Positions 52,392 through 61,198 of a stretch of DNA of 64,000 nt are shown here, in pieces; the stretch's first letter is position 1, and each line of letters opens with the position of its first letter. The notes under the pieces are model-generated. The model was not told the DNA's origin. It worked only from the letters and a program-made list of their open reading frames with translations, and ran no database searches. Location of the stretch: NCBI RefSeq assembly GCF_020037125.1, contig NZ_JAIQDG010000040.1, positions 40,964 to 104,963 on the forward strand, written 5' to 3'. Origin of the DNA: Myxococcus sp. RHSTA-1-4 (GTDB lineage: Bacteria > Myxococcota > Myxococcia > Myxococcales > Myxococcaceae). The position numbers and the translations under genes are program-made.

Positions 52392-52787
52392 TCACGCGTG
52401 CTGCGGCTGGAGCGGCTGGGGCCGCACGTAGCGCTCGACGGTGCTCAGGAGCTGGTCCAGGTCCACCGGCTTCTTGAGGTAGCCGTCCACACCGAGCCGG
52501 GCGACGTCGCTCGCGCTCACGCCCTGCCCGGAGACGACCACCACGGGGAGGGAGGCGAGCGAGGCATCGGCAGCCTGCAGCTCGCGGAAGTCCCAGCCAT
52601 TGATGTCCGGCATCATCAGGTCGAGCAGGATGACGGCCGGCCGCGCCCCTTTCCGCAGGAGCTCCAGCGCCTCGCGGCCACTCCGGGCAAGCAGCACGGC
52701 GTAGCCCTCCATCTCCAGCACGTCCTTGAAGGCGAGCAGGATGTCGGGGTCGTCATCTACCGCCATCACGCAGTTCCACGGCGTCAT
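52392..52787 (-). CDS. Response regulator, receiver domain only
   Basis: A 131-residue CheY-like protein. The acidic pocket is MAVDDDPDIL, the phospho-Asp is in AVILLDLMMPDINGWDF, the Ser is in VVVVSGQGVSASD and the Lys in GYLKKPVDLDQLL, all canonical. GGGAGG sits upstream of ATG 52787, which sets the start; longer frames upstream are non-coding in style. No kinase is adjacent. It is convergent with the deacetylase gene (7 bp). Confidence 0.93.
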   Translation of the reverse strand: MTPWNCVMAVDDDPDILLAFKDVLEMEGYAVLLARSGREALELLRKGARPAVILLDLMMPDINGWDFRELQAADASLASLPVVVVSGQGVSASDVARLGVDGYLKKPVDLDQLLSTVERYVRPQPLQPQHA

Positions 52788-53016
52788 GCCCGCACCCTCC
52801 CCCGCGTGTAAGGTGCGAACCGGCGGGCACTCGCGCCATCGCCCCCGTGGCGCGGCCCGAGGAAGCGGCCAGCGACCGGCCCCGCCACGCGCCCGCCAGC
52901 CAACAGGCACCCCGCCTCCCGGGACGAGGGCCCACGCCCCCCCCGGCTGGCCCTTCGGATTTGTGTCCCGCGCGGCGGCCAACCGTGCGAGAAGCCTCCC
53001 GCACCCAGGAGGACAC

Positions 53017-53778
53017 ATGGCGGAGATGAGCTACCGGACGGCATTGGTGACGGGCGCCACGAGCGGCCTGGGCCGCGGGCTGGCGCTGTGGCTGGCCAAG
53101 CGGGGCCTGCGCGTGTTCGCCGCCGGCCGGCGCGTCCCCCAGCTCCAGGCCCTGGCCGCCGAGGCCCAGGCGGCCGGCGCCACCGTGGAGCCGGTGGCGC
53201 TGGACGTCACCGCCACCGACGCCACGCTGGAGCGCATCCGCGAGCTCGACGGCGAGTGCGGCGGGCTGGACCTCGTGGTGGCCAACGCCGGCGTGGGCGG
53301 CGTCACCCACGGGAAGCGGCTCCAGTGGGAGCGCGTGCGCGCCATCATCGACACCAACGTCACCGGCGCCGCCGCCACGCTGAGCGCCGTGCTGCCCCAG
53401 ATGGTGGAGCGCCGGCGAGGGCACCTCGTGGGCGTCTCCAGCCTCGCGGCCTTCCGGGGGCTGGCGGGCCATGGCGCCTACTCCGCCTCCAAGGCCTTCC
53501 TGGCCACCTTCATGGAGAGCCTGCGCGTGGACCTGCGCGGCACCGGCGTTCGCGTCACCTGCGTCTACCCCGGCTTCGTGAAGAGCGAGATGACGGCGAA
53601 CAACCCCTTCCCCATGCCCTTCCTCATGGAGACGGACGCGGCGGTGGAGCGCATGGGCAGCGGCATCCTCCGGGGCGAGGCGGAGCTGTACTTCCCCTGG
53701 CAGCTCGCCCTCCCCTCGCGCCTCTTGAAGGTGGTGCCCAACCCCCTCTTCGACGCCGCCGCGCGCAGGTTCCGCTGA
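53017..53778 (+). CDS. Short-chain dehydrogenase/reductase
   Basis: A 253-residue SDR with TGATSGLGRGLALWLA, NAGVGG, SSLAAFRGLAG and AYSASKAFLATF (YxxxK), plus the downstream VYPGFVKSEMTANNPF cap. Its style (DltE/YqjQ-like, classical) suggests a ketoreductase with NADP. AGGAGG is five bases before the ATG. It lies 34 bp upstream of pyrF with the same orientation, but no shared pathway is apparent. Confidence 0.92.
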   Translation: MAEMSYRTALVTGATSGLGRGLALWLAKRGLRVFAAGRRVPQLQALAAEAQAAGATVEPVALDVTATDATLERIRELDGECGGLDLVVANAGVGGVTHGKRLQWERVRAIIDTNVTGAAATLSAVLPQMVERRRGHLVGVSSLAAFRGLAGHGAYSASKAFLATFMESLRVDLRGTGVRVTCVYPGFVKSEMTANNPFPMPFLMETDAAVERMGSGILRGEAELYFPWQLALPSRLLKVVPNPLFDAAARRFR

Positions 53779-53812
53779 GCTTCTTCCCCACCCGCTTCAC
53801 GGAGGCAGACCG

Positions 53813-54682
53813 GTGACGACACTCGCCCCGCCCTTCATCCACAACTTCAACGCCCTCGCGGAAAAGCGCTCCCCCTTCTGCCTCGGCATCGACCCGTCGA
53901 AAGAGCTGCTCACCCGCTGGGGACTGGAGGACAACGCCCGGGGCCTGCGCGAGTTCTGCGAGCGCGTGGCGGACGCGGCCGGAGACCGGGTGGCGCTGGT
54001 GAAGCCGCAGAGCGCCTTCTACGAGCGGCACGGCCCCGACGGCCTGCGCGTGCTCCAGGACGTGATGAAGCGCTTCAAGGACCAGGGCAGCCTCACGCTG
54101 CTGGACGTGAAGCGCGGGGACATCGGCTCCACCATGGACGCGTACGCGCAGAGCCTCTTCGGCCCGAACAGCGCCTACAAGGCGGACGCGGCGACCTTCT
54201 CGCCCTACCTGGGCCTGGGCGCGCTGGCGAAGACGGTGGAGCTGGCGCGCGCGGCGAATGCCTACGCCTTCGTGGTGGTGCGCTCCTCCAACCCGGAGGG
54301 CACGTCGCTCCAGACGGCGAAGGGCGCGGACGGCCGCACCGTGGCCGAGGCCCTGGCGGACGGCATCCGAGAGCTGAACGAGCAGCCCGGCCCGAAGGCG
54401 CCGCCGGTGGTGGGCGCTGTCATGGGCGCCACGCTCCCCGACTCGGACCGGGGCGTCGTCGAGCGGCTCGGCGGAGCGCTGATGCTCGCGCCCGGCATCG
54501 GCGCGCAGGGCGCCGGCTTCGACGACCTGAAGCGGCTGTTCGCCGGCCGCGAGGCCCAGGTCATCCCCACCGCCACCCGCTCCGTGCTGGAGGCGGGCCC
54601 CGACGTCGCCTCGCTGCGCGCGGCGCTGGAGCGCCACCTGGAGCCCGCCCGCCGCTTCCGCGCTACTGCGCGCCCATCATGA
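53813..54682 (+). CDS. pyrF: Orotidine 5'-phosphate decarboxylase (type 2)
   Basis: A 289-residue enzyme that makes UMP from OMP in pyrimidine synthesis. It is the longer type-2 form: LCLGIDPSKELL at the N-terminus, LVKPQSAFYERHG, the catalytic block LLDVKRGDIGST (K-D-K pair region) and FVVVRSSNPEG. The start is GTG with GGAGG upstream. The last 20 bp overlap the end of the convergent PBP gene. Confidence 0.95.
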   Translation: MTTLAPPFIHNFNALAEKRSPFCLGIDPSKELLTRWGLEDNARGLREFCERVADAAGDRVALVKPQSAFYERHGPDGLRVLQDVMKRFKDQGSLTLLDVKRGDIGSTMDAYAQSLFGPNSAYKADAATFSPYLGLGALAKTVELARAANAYAFVVVRSSNPEGTSLQTAKGADGRTVAEALADGIRELNEQPGPKAPPVVGAVMGATLPDSDRGVVERLGGALMLAPGIGAQGAGFDDLKRLFAGREAQVIPTATRSVLEAGPDVASLRAALERHLEPARRFRATARPS

Positions 54683-57236
54683 ACTGGTCCACGTCGACCT
54701 GGTTCTTGTCGGGCACCGCATCCTTGGGCTCGGTGCCCTTCTTGAAGAACATCAGCTCCGAGCCCTTGGAGCCCGGCGGCGCAATCTTGCCGGTCTTCTT
54801 GTCGATGTGGAGCCGCACCAGGTCCATGGACTGCCACGGGAAGAACTCGGACTGGGGCCGGCCCTCCAGGGCGCGCTTCATGTAGTCGAGCCAGATGGGC
54901 AGCGCGGCGCGGCCACCCGTCTCGTAGCGGCCCAGCGGGTGCGGGTTCAAGTCATAGCCCACCCACGCCACCGTCACGAGGTCCCGGGTGTAGGCGGCGA
55001 ACCACGCGTCGAACGAGTCGTTGGTGGTGCCCGTCTTGCCCGCGGCGGGCTTGCCCAGCTTCGTGGCCGGGCCACCGGTGCCCTGGAGCACCACGCCGCG
55101 CAGCAGGTGCGTGAGGATGAAGCCCGTCTCGGAGCTCATCACCTGCTCGCCCGGCTCGAACAGGCGCGCGTAGCCGGCGGCCACGCGGTCCTGCAGCGGG
55201 GCCCATGCGTCGTCGAAGGCGGTGTGGTCCTCCAGCGTGCGGCCCCAGCGGTCCTCAATCTTGCGGACGAAGTACGTGGGCTTCTTGCGCCCGTAGCGGT
55301 TGAAGGTGGCGTACGCGTTGGCCAGGTCCACCGGGTACACGCAGGACGAGCCCAGCGCGGCGGAGAAGTCCATGTTCATGGGCGTGGTGAGGCCCAGCTT
55401 CTGGCTCCACGCGGCCATGTTCTTCACGCCCACCGCGGCGAAGGTCTTCACCGCGGGGATGTTCATGGAGTTCACCAGCGCGGTGCGCAGGAGCACGTCG
55501 CCCACGAACTCCTCGCTGTAGTTCTCCGGCTTCCACGACACCTTGTTGTCCGGGTCGTGCTCCACAATCGGCGAGTCGACGATGACGGTGGCTTCCGTCC
55601 AGTTGAGCTGCTCCAGCGCCGCCGAGTACACGAAGGGCTTGAAGGAGCTGCCCGGCTGGCGGCACGCCTGGAAGGCGCGGTTGAACTCGTTGTCGTCGAA
55701 GTCGTACCCGCCCACCATGGCCGTGAGGTACTGGCGGTGGGGGTCGATGGAGACGAGCGCGCTCTGCGCCTCGGGCGTCTGCTCCAGGCGGAAGAGCTTC
55801 ACGCCCTCCGCCGGAATCGCCTCGGCCAGCTTCTTGTCCCACTGCTCCTTGTCGTCCGTGAGGTCCTTCTTCGTCACGTGGCGCACCACGATGACGTCGC
55901 CCACGGCGATGGCCTTCTTCACCGACGAAATCATCATCGCCGGGTAGTAGCCCTCCGGGTTCACCTTGCGCGCCCAGCGCATGCCCAGCAGCGGCAGCCG
56001 GCCCTTGTGCGGCCCCACCTGCACGTCCGCGCCGTTGCCGTCGGAGTCAATCGCGGTGACGACGGCCACGTAGAGCCGGTTCTCCGCCAGCTCCTCCTTG
56101 CCCATGGCCTTCTTCGCGCGGTCCAGGAAGGACTTGATGGCCTCGTCGGTGGTGAGCTGCTGCACCGGCCCGCGCCAGCCCTGGCGCTTGTCCACCGACA
56201 GCAGGCCGTCCAGCACCGCGTCCTGCGCGGCGCGCTGGCGCTCGCTGTCCATGGTGGTGAAGACCTTGAGGCCCTCCTTCAGCAGCACGGGGTTGCCGTA
56301 CCGGTCCACGATGTCCTTGCGCACCTGCTCCACGAAGTACGGCGCGAACTCGTGGAAGACGTCCTCCACCGGGTACACCTTCACCGGCTCGGCGTTGGCC
56401 GCGTCGTGCTCGGCCTGCGAAATCATGCCCTCGTCCAGCATGCGGCGCAGCACGTAGGAGCGGCGCTTCCTCGCGGCCTCCGGGCGCAGGAAGGGCGAGT
56501 AGCGGCTGGGCGCCTGCGGCAGGCCGGCGATGAGCGTCATCTCCCCCAGCGTCAAATCGCGCACGTCCTTGCGGTAGTAGTTCTCCGCCGCGCTCTGCAC
56601 GCCGTAGCTGTGGTGCCCGAGGAAGACGTTGTTGAGGTAGAGGTAGAGGATTTCCTCCTTCGTCAGCGCCTGCTCCAGCCGCAGGGCGAGGATGGCCTCG
56701 CGAATCTTGCGGGTGAGCGTCTTCGCGGTGGCGGACTTGTAGCCCTCCGCGGAGATGAGGACGGCCTTCGCCGTCTGCTGCGTGAGGGTGGAGCCGCCCT
56801 GGATGCCGCCGGAGCGCAGCCCCAGCTTGGAGGCCACCGTCTTGAAGCCCGCGCGCGCGGTGCCCAGCACGTCCACGCCGAAGTGGTCGAAGAAGCTGGA
56901 GTCCTCGCTGGCGATGAACGCCTGCACGAGCCGCTTGGGGATGCGCTCGTACGGAACCACCTTGCGGCGCTCGTTGTAGAACTCGCCGGCCAGCACCGCG
57001 TCGTCGGTGTAGACCTCGGTGACGATGGGGGGCCAGTACTCGTCCACCTTGGGGATGGCGGGCAGCCCGTCCGAGTACACGTAATACACGGCCATCACCG
57101 CCACCACGGCGGCGGTGGCCCCCGTCAGCGTCAGCCACCCGGCCGCCTTGAGGAAGAACTTCCACCAGCGCTTGGGGGGGACGCCGTCGAGCACCAGCTT
57201 CGAGCGGCTGCGGTCAGTCGTCTTGGGGTCAGCCAT
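54663..57236 (-). CDS. mrcA: Class A penicillin-binding protein (PBP1A)
   Basis: An 857-residue bifunctional peptidoglycan synthase. One N-terminal membrane span (~32-54) anchors it. The GT51 transglycosylase domain has SEDSSFFDHFG (catalytic Glu111) and GGIQGGSTLTQQ. The transpeptidase has SSFKPF (S530/K533), SMN (590-592, SxN motif) and KTGTT (734-738). An OB-fold-like insert (ADVQVGPHKGRLPLLGMRW) between the two domains is typical of PBP1A. It polymerises and crosslinks glycan strands at the inner membrane. Confidence 0.95.
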   Translation of the reverse strand: MADPKTTDRSRSKLVLDGVPPKRWWKFFLKAAGWLTLTGATAAVVAVMAVYYVYSDGLPAIPKVDEYWPPIVTEVYTDDAVLAGEFYNERRKVVPYERIPKRLVQAFIASEDSSFFDHFGVDVLGTARAGFKTVASKLGLRSGGIQGGSTLTQQTAKAVLISAEGYKSATAKTLTRKIREAILALRLEQALTKEEILYLYLNNVFLGHHSYGVQSAAENYYRKDVRDLTLGEMTLIAGLPQAPSRYSPFLRPEAARKRRSYVLRRMLDEGMISQAEHDAANAEPVKVYPVEDVFHEFAPYFVEQVRKDIVDRYGNPVLLKEGLKVFTTMDSERQRAAQDAVLDGLLSVDKRQGWRGPVQQLTTDEAIKSFLDRAKKAMGKEELAENRLYVAVVTAIDSDGNGADVQVGPHKGRLPLLGMRWARKVNPEGYYPAMMISSVKKAIAVGDVIVVRHVTKKDLTDDKEQWDKKLAEAIPAEGVKLFRLEQTPEAQSALVSIDPHRQYLTAMVGGYDFDDNEFNRAFQACRQPGSSFKPFVYSAALEQLNWTEATVIVDSPIVEHDPDNKVSWKPENYSEEFVGDVLLRTALVNSMNIPAVKTFAAVGVKNMAAWSQKLGLTTPMNMDFSAALGSSCVYPVDLANAYATFNRYGRKKPTYFVRKIEDRWGRTLEDHTAFDDAWAPLQDRVAAGYARLFEPGEQVMSSETGFILTHLLRGVVLQGTGGPATKLGKPAAGKTGTTNDSFDAWFAAYTRDLVTVAWVGYDLNPHPLGRYETGGRAALPIWLDYMKRALEGRPQSEFFPWQSMDLVRLHIDKKTGKIAPPGSKGSELMFFKKGTEPKDAVPDKNQVDVDQFMMGAQ

Positions 57237-57260
57237 ACGCGTTTCGGAACCTTGCGGGCT

Positions 57261-58226
57261 TCAGGGCACCAGTGCGGCCCGCTTGAGCACGTCCCTCAGC
57301 TCCGGTGGGAGGGGGGCCTCCACGGCCACCCTCCCACCGCCTTCGGGATGCGGGAATTCAATGCGCTCGGCGTGCAGGAACAGCCGTTTGAGCCCCCAGC
57401 GCGCCCGCACGTCGCGGTTGAAGGCGAAATCTCCGTACTTCTTGTCCCCCGCGACCGGATGTCCGATGGCGGCCAGATGCCTTCTTATCTGATGGGTGCG
57501 CCCCGTCTCGATGGAGCAGGACAGGAGCGCTGCGTCGCCCGATTGCTTGACGACCTTCCACCGGGTGAGCGCCTCCTGCATGTTCACCCCACGACGGGCC
57601 TTGGACTCAGCCGTCTGCTGGTGCTCCGACAGGGGCAGGTCGATGACGCCCGAGTCCCTGGGCATCTTCCCCTTCACCAGGGTGAGGTAGCGCTTCTTCG
57701 AGTGGCCGTGGGTGAAGACCTCGGTGAAGTGCACCATCGCCGGGCGGCGCTTGGCCACCAGGATGACGCCGGACGTCTCCCTGTCCAACCGGTGGGCGGG
57801 CGAGGCGGCGAAGTCGTTGCGGACGGCCTTGGGGCCGAGGTAGGCGCGCACATAGTCCACCAGCGTGCCGCCGGTGATGCCGCTGCCGGTATGGACGGCC
57901 ATGCCGCTGGGCTTGTCCACGGCCATGAGCCAGTCGTCCTCCCTCAAGATGACCAGCCGGCTGGGGTCCACCGGCGGGGGCGGCGGCGTGGGACGGTCCG
58001 ATTTCGGACGGTCGTCGGCCGTGAGCTGCTGCTCGTCGCCGCGGATGGTGAGCACGTCTCCCTCGGCTAGCAACTGCTCAGGCTGGGCTCGCTTCCCGTT
58101 CACCCGCACCTTCTTGGTGCGAATCATCTTGAAGAGGTGGCTCACCGGGACGTTGGGGAGCCTCTTGCGCAGGTGCTTGTCCAGCCGCATCCCGGCGGTG
58201 TCGGCTTCGATTCGGTACTCGATCAT
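57261..58226 (-). CDS. RluA-family pseudouridine synthase
   Basis: A 321-residue RNA-modifying enzyme. An S4 RNA-binding domain occupies residues ~12-65 (LDKHLRKRLPNVPVSHLF, VRVNGKRAQPEQLLAEGD). It is followed by a pseudouridine synthase domain with the catalytic Asp in HRLDRETSGV and the ETGRTHQIRRHLAAIGHPV block. The arrangement matches RluC/RluD, which modify 23S rRNA. I start at ATG 58226; the longer frame upstream has no support. The ribosome site is weak. Confidence 0.92.
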   Translation of the reverse strand: MIEYRIEADTAGMRLDKHLRKRLPNVPVSHLFKMIRTKKVRVNGKRAQPEQLLAEGDVLTIRGDEQQLTADDRPKSDRPTPPPPPVDPSRLVILREDDWLMAVDKPSGMAVHTGSGITGGTLVDYVRAYLGPKAVRNDFAASPAHRLDRETSGVILVAKRRPAMVHFTEVFTHGHSKKRYLTLVKGKMPRDSGVIDLPLSEHQQTAESKARRGVNMQEALTRWKVVKQSGDAALLSCSIETGRTHQIRRHLAAIGHPVAGDKKYGDFAFNRDVRARWGLKRLFLHAERIEFPHPEGGGRVAVEAPLPPELRDVLKRAALVP

Positions 58227-58270
58227 TTGTGCTGGCGCGCGGACCAGACCATACGAATAATCCCGGGTCC

Positions 58271-59737
58271 ATGGCGAAAGCCCCAAGTATCGAGAAGCTT
58301 CTTCAGAGTGGCTCGGCGGAATGGAACCGCCTGCGCAAGTCCGGCCAGGTTCCGTCCGACCATACCGGCGCCACCTTCAGTCAACTGTTCTCCGCCAACA
58401 CGGACCTTTCGGGGCTCGGCCTCGTCGGCTCCGAGTGGGAGCGGTGCGACCTCTCCAAGGTCAACTTCCGGGACGCGGACCTGTCCAACGCCTACTTCCA
58501 CGGTGGGCGGCTCCAGGACTGCGACTTCCGGGGGGCGAACCTGGAGGGCGCCACGTTCGAAAAATTGAAGCTCCTGCGCTGCGACTTCACGGGCGCCAAG
58601 GGGCTCGACGACATGGAGCTGGACGACGTGGACATGGACCGCGTCGTCGGTCTGGACGGGGAGGAGGCCCCGCCCCCGCCCCCGCCCCCGGCCCAGGGCA
58701 TCACCGCGTTCACCCGGGAGCAGCGGGAGAAGGCGCTCGGCGTGCAGGCCGCCGCCGTCATGCAGGGCGAGCCCGCGGGCGACGAGCTGCCGCCCTTCCG
58801 GCCCCAGGACCCGCCGGGCTCGCTCTTCTTCCGCGGGCTGAAGCGGCTGGCGGTGCCCCCCCTGTGGGTGCTGGACGTGCCGGGCCTGCGGCCGTTGCTG
58901 CCCCAGCGGCTGCCGCCGGGCAGCTCGCTGGAGACGCTCTACCGCGAGGCGGTGAAGACGCGGCTGGAGAACAAGAAGCCCTTGGCGGACCCGGCGGTGG
59001 TGGAGCGGGCGCAGAAGGCGCTGCGCATGGGCGCGAAGGACGCGGCCGTTGCGGCCATGTACCTGCGCGAGGTGGGCGTGCTGCCGCTGGCGCGCTTCTC
59101 CGCGGCGCAGGTGCTGAAGGGCGCGCTGCGGGAAGAGGTGGAGGTGGATGACCTGACGGGCTCCATCGACCCTCGCACCACGGGGGCGCTGCTGGAGCTG
59201 CGGCTGACGCACGAGGTGGTGGAGCACCTGCAAGAGGCGCGGCGCCGGCTGGCGGCCACGCAGCTCTACACGTCGCTCCTGGAGGCGGGCTTCAACCCGG
59301 AGAACAACTGGGAGGAGGCGCTGGAGTCGAGCGACCAGGCGATGGAGCTGGCGCAGCTCGCCACGGGCGAGGACCGCAACGCCCTCTTCGAGGGCTTCCA
59401 GGTGTTCGCGGCGCTGCCGGAAGAGGCGCGGCTGCGGAGGCTGGCGTACCTGGCCGAGTCGGTGTCCAACCTGGAGCTGGTGAGCCGGCTGCCGGAGGGC
59501 ATGGAGCCGGCGTGGCTGAATGGCCCGGAGACGCGCGAGTGCCATGACCGGGAGATGACGTACGTCCAGGCGCTGAAGGCGCAGGACATCCCGCTGAAGG
59601 TGGCGGCGCTGGCGAAGGCGGAGCTGGGCGTGCCCGAGGGCGAGGTGCCCGAGGAGAGCGACGACGACCTCTTCGTCCACGTGCGCTGCGACGTGTGTGG
59701 CAAGGAGAAGCTCATCGTCCAGTCGCCGGACGTGTGA
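58271..59737 (+). CDS. Pentapeptide-repeat protein of unknown function
   Basis: A 488-residue protein. Residues ~35-120 contain tandem A(D/N)Lxx-type pentapeptides (TDLSGLG, CDLSKVNFRDADLSNAYF, CDFRGANLEGATFEKL) that form a right-handed beta-helix. A Pro run separates this from a helical C-terminal region of ~330 residues. Near the end a single CxxC (RCDVCGKEK) hints at a zinc site. Pentapeptide proteins sometimes mimic DNA, but nothing here shows that. The function is unknown. Confidence 0.88.
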   Translation: MAKAPSIEKLLQSGSAEWNRLRKSGQVPSDHTGATFSQLFSANTDLSGLGLVGSEWERCDLSKVNFRDADLSNAYFHGGRLQDCDFRGANLEGATFEKLKLLRCDFTGAKGLDDMELDDVDMDRVVGLDGEEAPPPPPPPAQGITAFTREQREKALGVQAAAVMQGEPAGDELPPFRPQDPPGSLFFRGLKRLAVPPLWVLDVPGLRPLLPQRLPPGSSLETLYREAVKTRLENKKPLADPAVVERAQKALRMGAKDAAVAAMYLREVGVLPLARFSAAQVLKGALREEVEVDDLTGSIDPRTTGALLELRLTHEVVEHLQEARRRLAATQLYTSLLEAGFNPENNWEEALESSDQAMELAQLATGEDRNALFEGFQVFAALPEEARLRRLAYLAESVSNLELVSRLPEGMEPAWLNGPETRECHDREMTYVQALKAQDIPLKVAALAKAELGVPEGEVPEESDDDLFVHVRCDVCGKEKLIVQSPDV

Positions 59738-59762
59738 CGGACGGCGAATAGGACGAGGCCCG

Positions 59763-59805
59763 CGGGGCCGCGAGGCTCGGGAGATTCCCGGGCCTGGCGG
59801 CCCCG
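59763..59805. terminator. Bidirectional terminator between convergent genes
   Basis: CGGGGCCGC (59763-59771) pairs perfectly with GCGGCCCCG (59797-59805). An inner CGGGA/TCCCG stem strengthens it. The hairpin fills the 82-bp gap between two converging genes. Confidence 0.6.
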
Positions 59806-59819
59806 TGGTGTTTCCGGGG

Positions 59820-60482
59820 TCAGGCGAGGAGGTCGTGGGCGGCGAGGACCTGGGCGACCCAGGCCCGGCCTTCCAGTCCGGGGAGGAACGGGTCGAAGTG
59901 CCCCTCCCGGATGAGCTGGACGAGCCTGGCGTCGCGGGCCAGGAGGTGGGGCACCTTCCAGGGGAAGTTGAGGGCCGCTGCGCCCTGGTCCTTGAAATCC
60001 TCGTGGGCGACCAGTTCCTCCAGGTAGCGCGAGTAGGTGTCGAAGAAGCGGTCTACACTCGACGCGAGCGGCAACAGGGAGGGCCCGTCGAGCCTGTACG
60101 TATCCACCTGCACGACGGGTTGGCGTCCATGCGCGTCCGTCAGGCCCGGAACCGTGGCGAAGTAATACGCCAGGGACGCCACTCCCCCGAATATCAGGAG
60201 AGGCACGCCTACGCGGTCCTGCCATTCCTCACGCCACCACTGGGCCTTCTCCTCCAGTTGTTCCTCCTCGTCGTTGACGCGCAGGAGGTAGATGTCGCTC
60301 GCGAAGCTCGCGCCGCCACACCGCGAGTAGAACGCCGCCAGTTCCGGGTCCAGGGGAAAGCCGCCCACGAGCCTTCCGGTCGCGGGGGGAGCCCGTCCGG
60401 GAGGATTGGTGCGCAAGCCGAGCCCAGTCCTCTCGCAGGCGGCCAGCAGCCGACGCAGGCCTGGAAGCGTCGTGTCCTCCAT
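59820..60482 (-). CDS. SUKH-like protein, putative immunity protein (copy 2)
   Basis: A 220-residue soluble protein, paralogous to the one just upstream (60519-61184). It opens like SMI1/KNR4 (SUKH) domains: a long N-terminal helix, GFPLDPELAAFYSRCGGASF, and a mixed alpha/beta core. The C-terminal third, SSVDRFFDTYSRYLEELVAHEDF to the end, is nearly identical between the copies. SUKH proteins often neutralise nuclease toxins. GGGAGG lies upstream of the start. Position behind a putative toxin gene supports an immunity role, but it has not been tested. Confidence 0.75.
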   Translation of the reverse strand: MEDTTLPGLRRLLAACERTGLGLRTNPPGRAPPATGRLVGGFPLDPELAAFYSRCGGASFASDIYLLRVNDEEEQLEEKAQWWREEWQDRVGVPLLIFGGVASLAYYFATVPGLTDAHGRQPVVQVDTYRLDGPSLLPLASSVDRFFDTYSRYLEELVAHEDFKDQGAAALNFPWKVPHLLARDARLVQLIREGHFDPFLPGLEGRAWVAQVLAAHDLLA

Positions 60483-60518
60483 CGTCCGGACCTCCCTACC
60501 CCGGTAACTTTCAGCGAC

Positions 60519-61184
60519 TCAGAAGTGGTCATGGTGGGCCTTGATGACCCTACCGGCCCAGTCCCTCCCCTCCTGTCCGGGGAGCCACCGGTCGAAATGC
60601 CCCTCCTTGATGAGCCGGACCAGGTGCTCGTCGCGGGCCAGCAGGTGGGGCGTGCGCCAGGGGAAGGTCAGGGCCGCCGCCCCCTCCTCCTTGAAGTCCT
60701 CGTGCGCGACCAACTCCTCCAGGTAGCGAGAGTAGGTGTCGAAGAGACGGTCCACGGTGGAGGCGACGGGCAAGGCATATCCCTGCTCGTAGGCATTGAC
60801 CCAGACCACCGGCTGGTGCCCCTGTTCATCCGCCAGGGCGGGAACCGTGGCGTAGAAGTGGGCCAGACCCGGCGCCCCCCCGAAGACGAGGAAGGATGAG
60901 AACAAGTTCTCCTGCCACCCCTCGTGAACGGCTGCGTTCCTGGTCTGCAGCTCGTTGACGTCATCGTCCACCTGGAACAGGCCAAGTCCATCGATGTCCG
61001 CCGCGAACATCGCGCTTCCCAGGCGGGCGTAGATGGCGACGAGCAATGGGTCCAACGGCATGCCGTCCACCCGGGTGAACGACAGGGAGGACTGTTTCCC
61101 GGGTGGTGTCGTGACGATCCGAGCCCCGAGCTTCGTGCAGACAGCCAATAGTCGAGCAAGGCCGGGTAGCACCTCATTGTCCAT
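60519..61184 (-). CDS. SUKH-like protein, putative immunity protein (copy 1)
   Basis: A 221-residue paralogue of the following gene, with GMPLDPLLVAIYARLGSAMF in place of the other copy's GFPLDPELAAFYSRC and the same C-terminal block (YSRYLEELVAHEDFK, FPWRTPHLLARDEHLVRLI). It sits right after the toxin gene: a GTG alternative start overlaps the toxin stop, but ATG 61184 has GGGAG eight bases before it and aligns with the paralogue's start. The mid-region differs most between copies, as expected if they bind different toxin variants. Confidence 0.78.
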   Translation of the reverse strand: MDNEVLPGLARLLAVCTKLGARIVTTPPGKQSSLSFTRVDGMPLDPLLVAIYARLGSAMFAADIDGLGLFQVDDDVNELQTRNAAVHEGWQENLFSSFLVFGGAPGLAHFYATVPALADEQGHQPVVWVNAYEQGYALPVASTVDRLFDTYSRYLEELVAHEDFKEEGAAALTFPWRTPHLLARDEHLVRLIKEGHFDRWLPGQEGRDWAGRVIKAHHDHF

Positions 61185-61198
61185 GGCGTCAGCTCCCA